From the NCBI GenBank assembly GCA_020849035.1, contig JADLHC010000182.1, positions 1-34,673 of the forward strand: a stretch of 34,673 bases of DNA. The letters run 5' to 3'. Source of the stretch: Planctomycetia bacterium. GTDB lineage: Bacteria > Planctomycetota > MHYJ01 > WSZJ01. The position numbers were made by a program, and so were the translations under genes. Positions 31,504-34,673 of this stretch are shown in pieces. Within the stretch, counting starts at the first letter, position 1, and each line of letters opens with the position of its first letter. The notes beneath the pieces were generated by a model. The model worked only from the letters and a program-made list of their open reading frames with translations. It did no database searches and was not told the DNA's origin.

Positions 31504-31603
31504 TGGGTTGACAGGTTGAGAGGTTGAGAGGGAAGAGGGTGAGGGGACCGGGGTTGCCTCCCGCAGGCGAACCTCAATCCCTCAACCTATCAACCCATCA
31601 ACC
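31498..31603. repeat. Inverted array of GGTTGANR octamers
   Basis: The left arm 31498-31529 is four tandem octamers: GGTTGATG, GGTTGACA, GGTTGAGA, GGTTGAGA. The right arm 31572-31603, read on the minus strand from 31603, is GGTTGATG, GGTTGATA, GGTTGAGG, GATTGAGG. The arms match at 28 of 32 positions, and the outer 23 bases pair with one mismatch. The 42-base centre is purine-rich, then TTGCCT and AGGCGAA. The left arm covers the elbB stop codon and the right arm ends 14 bases before trxB. It resembles a dispersed intergenic repeat or small non-autonomous element and could act as a terminator. Confidence 0.9.
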
Positions 31604-31617
31604 ACACAGGAGCTCCC

Positions 31618-32565
31618 GTGAACAACGTCCGCAACGTGATCATCATCGGGTCCGGCCCCGCCGGATTCACGGCCGCGATCTACACTTCGCGCGCCAACCT
31701 CAAGCCCCTGCTGTTCGAGGGCGACCCCTACGCCAAGCCGCCCGATCCCCAGACCGGCGGACAGCTCATGATCACCTCCGAGGTCGAGAACTTCCCCGGT
31801 TTCCCCGAGGGCGTCGAAGGCCCGGACCTGATGGAGAAACTCCGCGCCCAGGCGAAGAAGTTCGGCACCGAATGCGTCGAGGAAGTCGTCACCCGCGTGG
31901 ATTTCTCGAAGCGCCCCTTCAGGATCTGGGTCGGGGACACGCTCCACGAGGCGAAGGCCGTCATCCTGGCGACGGGCGCCCGCGCGAAGTACATCGGGCT
32001 GCCGAGCGAGGTGAAGTTCGCCAACAAGGGCGTCTCCGCCTGCGCGACGTGCGACGGCGCCCTGTTCAAAGGGAAGGAACTCGTCGTCGTCGGCGGGGGC
32101 GACTCCGCGATGGAGGAGGGAAACTTCCTCACGCGCTTCGCCTCGAAGGTCACCATGGTCCACCGCCGCGAGGAGTTCCGCGCGTCGCGGATCATGGTGG
32201 ACCGGATGAAGGCGAACCCGAAGGTCGCGTGGCAGCTGAACAAGACGGTGGAGGAGATCTTCGGCGACGACCGGGTGAGGGGCGTGAAGCTGAAGGACAC
32301 GAAGACGGGCGCGGTCACGGACTTCCGCACCGACGGGGTTTTCCTCGCGATCGGCCACGAGCCGAACACGAAGGTGTTCGGTGGGCAGGTGGATCTGGAC
32401 GAGAAGGGGTACGTGAAGCTGAAGGAGCACACGTACACCAGCGTCGAGGGCGTGTTCGCGTGCGGCGACGTGTCCGACTCGCGCTACCGGCAGGCGATCA
32501 CGGCGGCGGGGACGGGGTGCGCGGCGGCGATCGACTGCGAGAGGTGGCTGGAGGAGCACGGGTAG
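31618..32565 (+). CDS. trxB: Thioredoxin-disulfide reductase
   Basis: This 315-residue flavoenzyme passes electrons from NADPH to thioredoxin. FAD binding is at IIIGSGPAGFTAAIYTSRANL, the redox disulfide is Cys142 and Cys145 (SACATCDGALF), and NADPH binding is at VVGGGDSAMEEG followed by HRREEFRAS, with arginines for the 2'-phosphate. The C-terminal FAD motif is GVFACGDVSDSRYRQAITAAG. The start is GTG 31618 with AGGAG six bases upstream. It is cytoplasmic. It lies directly behind the octamer repeat and may have its own promoter there, though none is clear. A thioredoxin gene is not in the window. Confidence 0.97.
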   Translation: MNNVRNVIIIGSGPAGFTAAIYTSRANLKPLLFEGDPYAKPPDPQTGGQLMITSEVENFPGFPEGVEGPDLMEKLRAQAKKFGTECVEEVVTRVDFSKRPFRIWVGDTLHEAKAVILATGARAKYIGLPSEVKFANKGVSACATCDGALFKGKELVVVGGGDSAMEEGNFLTRFASKVTMVHRREEFRASRIMVDRMKANPKVAWQLNKTVEEIFGDDRVRGVKLKDTKTGAVTDFRTDGVFLAIGHEPNTKVFGGQVDLDEKGYVKLKEHTYTSVEGVFACGDVSDSRYRQAITAAGTGCAAAIDCERWLEEHG

Positions 32566-32568
32566 GCC

Positions 32569-32597
32569 TTGACAGGTGTCGATGGTTCTGATGACAT
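32569..32597 (+). promoter_or_regulatory. Promoter of the toxin-antitoxin pair, +1 at the start codon
   Basis: TTGACA (32569-32574, 6/6), a 17-base spacer, TGACAT (32592-32597, 3/6), then TTGTCC and ATG 32604. The -10 box is poor, but the -35, the spacer and the six-base gap repeat the 10892 arrangement. The antitoxin may bind here, as in autoregulated systems. Confidence 0.55.
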
Positions 32598-32603
32598 TTG
32601 TCC

Positions 32604-33041
32604 ATGATCCCGGCGAGAAAGAAGAAGTCCCTCGGCGACATCCTGGCGGTTCCCGCGAAGGCGGCATCTCCCCTGGAGCTGCACCGCAGGATCAGCGAGG
32701 GGCTTGAGGCGGGCGCGCTCCGGCGCGTCGGGTCGGCCGCGGGGCTTCTGCCCCCGCAGCTTGCGGGGATCCTGGGCGTCCACCTGAGGACGATCCGGCG
32801 TGCGGAGGGCCGGCGCAAGTCGCGGCTCGATCCCGTCCTCAGCGACCGCCTGTTCCGCGTCGCCGCCGTCGTGGCGCGCGCCGGCGAAGTCCTCGAGGGC
32901 GAGCAGGCGGCCCGCAACTGGCTCGCCGCGCCGCAGCACGGCCTCGGCGGGCAGGCGCCGCTCGAGCTGCTCCGCACCGAGGCCGGCACCCGCGAAGTCT
33001 ACGACCTCCTCGGCCGCATCGAGGACGGGAACCTCGCGTGA
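32604..33041 (+). CDS. Xre/MbcA/ParS-family antitoxin
   Basis: This 145-residue antitoxin partners the RES toxin that follows. An N-terminal helical DNA-binding part (about residues 35-85, LLPPQLAGILGVHLRTIRRAEGRRKSR split by a helix-turn-helix) precedes the MbcA/ParS/Xre toxin-binding domain (DUF2384), recognisable by ARNWLAAPQHGLGGQAPLEL and AGTREVYDLLGRIEDG. The C-terminal tail normally plugs the toxin's NAD+ pocket. ATG 32604 is chosen over TTG 32598; there is no Shine-Dalgarno, and the promoter places +1 at the ATG. Its stop overlaps the toxin start as GTGA. Such antitoxins usually repress their own promoter. Confidence 0.93.
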   Translation: MIPARKKKSLGDILAVPAKAASPLELHRRISEGLEAGALRRVGSAAGLLPPQLAGILGVHLRTIRRAEGRRKSRLDPVLSDRLFRVAAVVARAGEVLEGEQAARNWLAAPQHGLGGQAPLELLRTEAGTREVYDLLGRIEDGNLA

Positions 33042-33499
33042 CGGTGGCGTGGAGGCTCGTCAAGTGGCACCGCAGGGGCCAGGCCTTCACGGGCGAAGGC
33101 GCGAGCCGGTACCCCGGGCGCTGGAACCCCCTCGGCCTCCGGGCCGTCTATCTCGCCGAGAGCCCCGGTCTCGCCGTGCTCGAGATGTTCGTGCACCTTG
33201 AGACCTCCGACGCCCTTCATCACTTCGCCCTGGTCCGCGTGGACATCCCGGACCGCGTGCGCATCCAGGAGGCCCCGCGCCGCCTTCCGGCCGACTGGCG
33301 CCGCAATCCTCCGGCGGCCTCCACGCGCCGCATCGGCGGCGACTGGCTGCGCCGCGGCCGGACCGCCCTCCTGCGCGTCCCCTCCGTCCTCGTCCCCCAC
33401 GCGACCAACCTCGTCCTCAACCCGCTCCACCCCGACTTCCCGCGGATCCGCATCGGCCCCCCGGAACGCTTCAGGCTCGATTTCCGCTTGCTGAAGTAG
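33038..33499 (+). CDS. RES-domain toxin (NAD+-degrading)
   Basis: This 153-residue toxin belongs to the RES family, whose studied members (such as MbcT) deplete NAD+ by phosphorolysis or hydrolysis. The three family residues are visible: Arg in GEGASRYPGRWNPLG, Glu in LAVLEMFVHL, and Ser in RVPSVLVPHATN. The length is normal. The start is GTG 33038, overlapping the antitoxin stop as GTGA, so toxin translation depends on the antitoxin. It is cytoplasmic. Its 3' end overlaps the converging membrane-protein gene by 29 bases. Confidence 0.95.
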   Translation: MTVAWRLVKWHRRGQAFTGEGASRYPGRWNPLGLRAVYLAESPGLAVLEMFVHLETSDALHHFALVRVDIPDRVRIQEAPRRLPADWRRNPPAASTRRIGGDWLRRGRTALLRVPSVLVPHATNLVLNPLHPDFPRIRIGPPERFRLDFRLLK

Positions 33500-33908
33500 G
33501 CGGCGCGAGCCCGCGGATCCGCGGCCAGAGCGCGGCGATGCAGAGGAGGATGCCGAGGGTCTGGGAAGCGCCGGCGGCGACCTGGAGGGCTCGCATTGCG
33601 AGGATGTCGCCGGCGAACCGCATCGCGAGCCCGCCGTTGATCGCCGCGTATGCGGCCCACGCCAGCGCCGGCCTGTACCGGTCCGACGCCTTCGCGCCCC
33701 ACGGCAGCGGGAACATCCAGAGTGCGACCCCGAACACCATGTTCACGAGCCACCCGACCGTTGCGAGGTGCGTGTGCATCGGCCACAGCCACGGCGGCGC
33801 CGACGTGCCGCGCAGCGCAGGCCACGCGTAAAGCAGCGTGCCGGCGATCGCGGAAAGGACGAGGCAGACGAGGCTGGTGCGGACGAAGAGGCGGATCTCG
33901 AGGGGCAT
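33471..33908 (-). CDS. Four-helix membrane protein, cytochrome oxidase subunit I-like segment
   Basis: This 145-residue protein has four hydrophobic helices at about residues 8-28, 42-66, 79-100 and 105-127. The second contains WPMHTHLATVGWLVNMVFGV, like the haem-ligand helix of NorB/cbb3 subunit I relatives (HxHL...GW...FG). At this size it cannot be a full oxidase subunit; similar short proteins occur near respiratory genes in many phyla, but none lie here. Haem binding is inference. GGAG lies eight bases before ATG 33908. Its C-terminal coding end overlaps the RES toxin on the other strand. Confidence 0.8.
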   Translation of the reverse strand: MPLEIRLFVRTSLVCLVLSAIAGTLLYAWPALRGTSAPPWLWPMHTHLATVGWLVNMVFGVALWMFPLPWGAKASDRYRPALAWAAYAAINGGLAMRFAGDILAMRALQVAAGASQTLGILLCIAALWPRIRGLAPPTSASGNRA

Positions 33909-33969
33909 ACAAGGCTCCGATCATGATCGGGACAGTGAAGTCGGGTGCGGGAATCCGAGGATCGACGGA

Positions 33970-33975
33970 TACACT
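33970..33975 (+). promoter_or_regulatory. -10 box TACACT, seven bases before GTG 33983
   Basis: TACACT is followed by seven bases and GTG 33983, a near match to the six-base spacing seen elsewhere. No -35 is evident. Confidence 0.35.
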
Positions 33976-33982
33976 CTCCCAT

Positions 33983-34673
33983 GTGCGCGCGTTTGCGGCG
34001 AGCAGGCTTCTGGTCCTTCTGCCCCTACTTGCGGCGGGGTGCGCCGGAGTCTCCCCGGCGCCAACGGATCCGGACGGCGTATGGCCCGGGATCGACAGGC
34101 TCAGTTCCTGGTCTGCCTGTTGTGCGACCGATCGCAACGGCTGGCGACTCAACGGCCCGTACGTGGAGGAGGGCCCAGCGTCGGCGGAGTTCGAGCTGAG
34201 AGTCCGGCGAGACCCCGGCGAAGCCGTCAGGCTGGCGAGATCGCTCCTCCGCGAAGACCCCGCAAACGAGAGGCTGACGGTGCTGCTTTGGGCACTGGAG
34301 GGAGTCACCTCGGAGGAGGTCATTGACCTGTGCTGGGAAGTTCTCGTTCGCGTCTCATGGGACGAGCGGTGCGACGCGGGGTCGTACGCCTCGAAGATCC
34401 TCCAGGTGCGCATCGGTCATCATGCCGAGGCGGAACAGCGCGAGGCCGCGCTTGCGCGGCTGCTCGCCAGGGCCCGGTCTCCCGAGGATCGCGCGAACCT
34501 CGGATTCCTGGCCTGGCGACAGGGGTGCCTCGGTGAATTGCCGCCCCGCATATCCGCGGAGTTCGCCGATGCTGTGCTGCATGCGCCGGACAAGTTCCCA
34601 CTCCCGCGGGCGTTCAGCCCCCGCCGCGACGGACCGCCTGGAAATCTCAAGGCCTGGCGGATCCTGCTGCTCG
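33983..34673 (+). CDS. Lipoprotein of unknown function, partial
   Basis: The frame is open to the window edge (230 codons seen), so the C-terminus is missing. From GTG 33983 the protein starts with a textbook lipoprotein signal: VRAFAASRLLVLLPLLAAGC, lipobox LAAGC with Cys20. An in-frame ATG at 33923 would add 20 polar residues before the signal and is less likely. The mature part has two adjacent cysteines (WSACCATDRNGW), then helical, Arg/Glu-rich segments (GEAVRLARSLLREDPANERLTVLLWALEG; AEQREAALARLLARARSPEDRANLG), which look like HEAT- or TPR-type repeats. The GC level is lower than in most neighbours. No family is recognised. Confidence 0.75.
   Translation, partial: MRAFAASRLLVLLPLLAAGCAGVSPAPTDPDGVWPGIDRLSSWSACCATDRNGWRLNGPYVEEGPASAEFELRVRRDPGEAVRLARSLLREDPANERLTVLLWALEGVTSEEVIDLCWEVLVRVSWDERCDAGSYASKILQVRIGHHAEAEQREAALARLLARARSPEDRANLGFLAWRQGCLGELPPRISAEFADAVLHAPDKFPLPRAFSPRRDGPPGNLKAWRILLL

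Noticed and set aside
31498-31603. A CRISPR array
   Set aside because: The eight-base units have no spacers and face each other in inverted arms. No cas gene is present.
33838-34326. Plus-strand 162-codon frame over the lipoprotein start
   Set aside because: It competes with the frame from 33983, which has a signal peptide and lipobox and stays open to the window edge. The 162-codon frame has no motif.

Overview
This is a very GC-rich bacterial window with short intergenic gaps and frequent GTG starts. Some genes have good Shine-Dalgarno sites. Others have a -10-like box exactly six bases before the start codon, which suggests leaderless mRNAs. Secreted proteins, a lipoprotein, tricorn protease, a mitochondrial-type aconitase and a mechanosensitive channel fused to a cyclic-nucleotide-binding domain fit a free-living, probably Gram-negative, uncultured lineage. 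Planctomycetota or a neighbouring phylum is my guess from overall style; nothing here proves it. No rRNA gene, intact tRNA, CRISPR array or insertion sequence was seen. No gene-free stretch exceeds 300 bases.

Layout. 1-6625 is read on the minus strand: a partial secreted TPR protein, an MscS channel with a cNMP domain, a Kef/CPA2 antiporter with an RCK domain, a secreted alpha/beta hydrolase, and a coupled pair made of a zincin-like metallopeptidase and a partner sharing its N-terminus. At 6713-9913 lies a complete tricorn protease with all catalytic residues. 9933-10892 holds a lower-GC orphan gene, a tRNA-like fragment and a two-gene operon of tiny membrane proteins behind a near-consensus promoter. 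11063-16214 carries a thioredoxin-fold secreted protein, a cyclase-like/AAA/TPR signalling protein missing a metal ligand, and a short-chain dehydrogenase. A DoxX-like membrane protein (minus) faces away from aconitase, which is followed by a GAF-GGDEF protein. 20789-24449 (minus) is a tightly overlapping operon of two paralogous dynamin-like GTPases and a zinc-ribbon membrane protein. The first GTPase is cut by one in-frame TAA, the only TAA stop among the complete genes here. 24576-32565 carries metabolic genes (glutamate dehydrogenase, MoaA, aspartase, succinate-semialdehyde dehydrogenase, ElbB, thioredoxin reductase) with a pseudo-receiver and a HIT protein on the other strand. 32604-33499 is an Xre/MbcA-RES toxin-antitoxin pair. 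The end holds a four-helix membrane protein and a partial lipoprotein.

Together, glutamate dehydrogenase, aspartase, succinate-semialdehyde dehydrogenase and aconitase point to amino-acid carbon entering the TCA cycle. Three signalling proteins (cyclase-like, GGDEF, receiver) and the cNMP-gated channel suggest nucleotide second messengers matter, although two of these carry substitutions at key catalytic or phosphorylation residues.

The most unusual items are the split GTPase operon, the recurrent TANNNT-N6-start signature, a 106-base inverted array of GGTTGANR octamers between elbB and trxB, and the degenerate cyclase and receiver domains.
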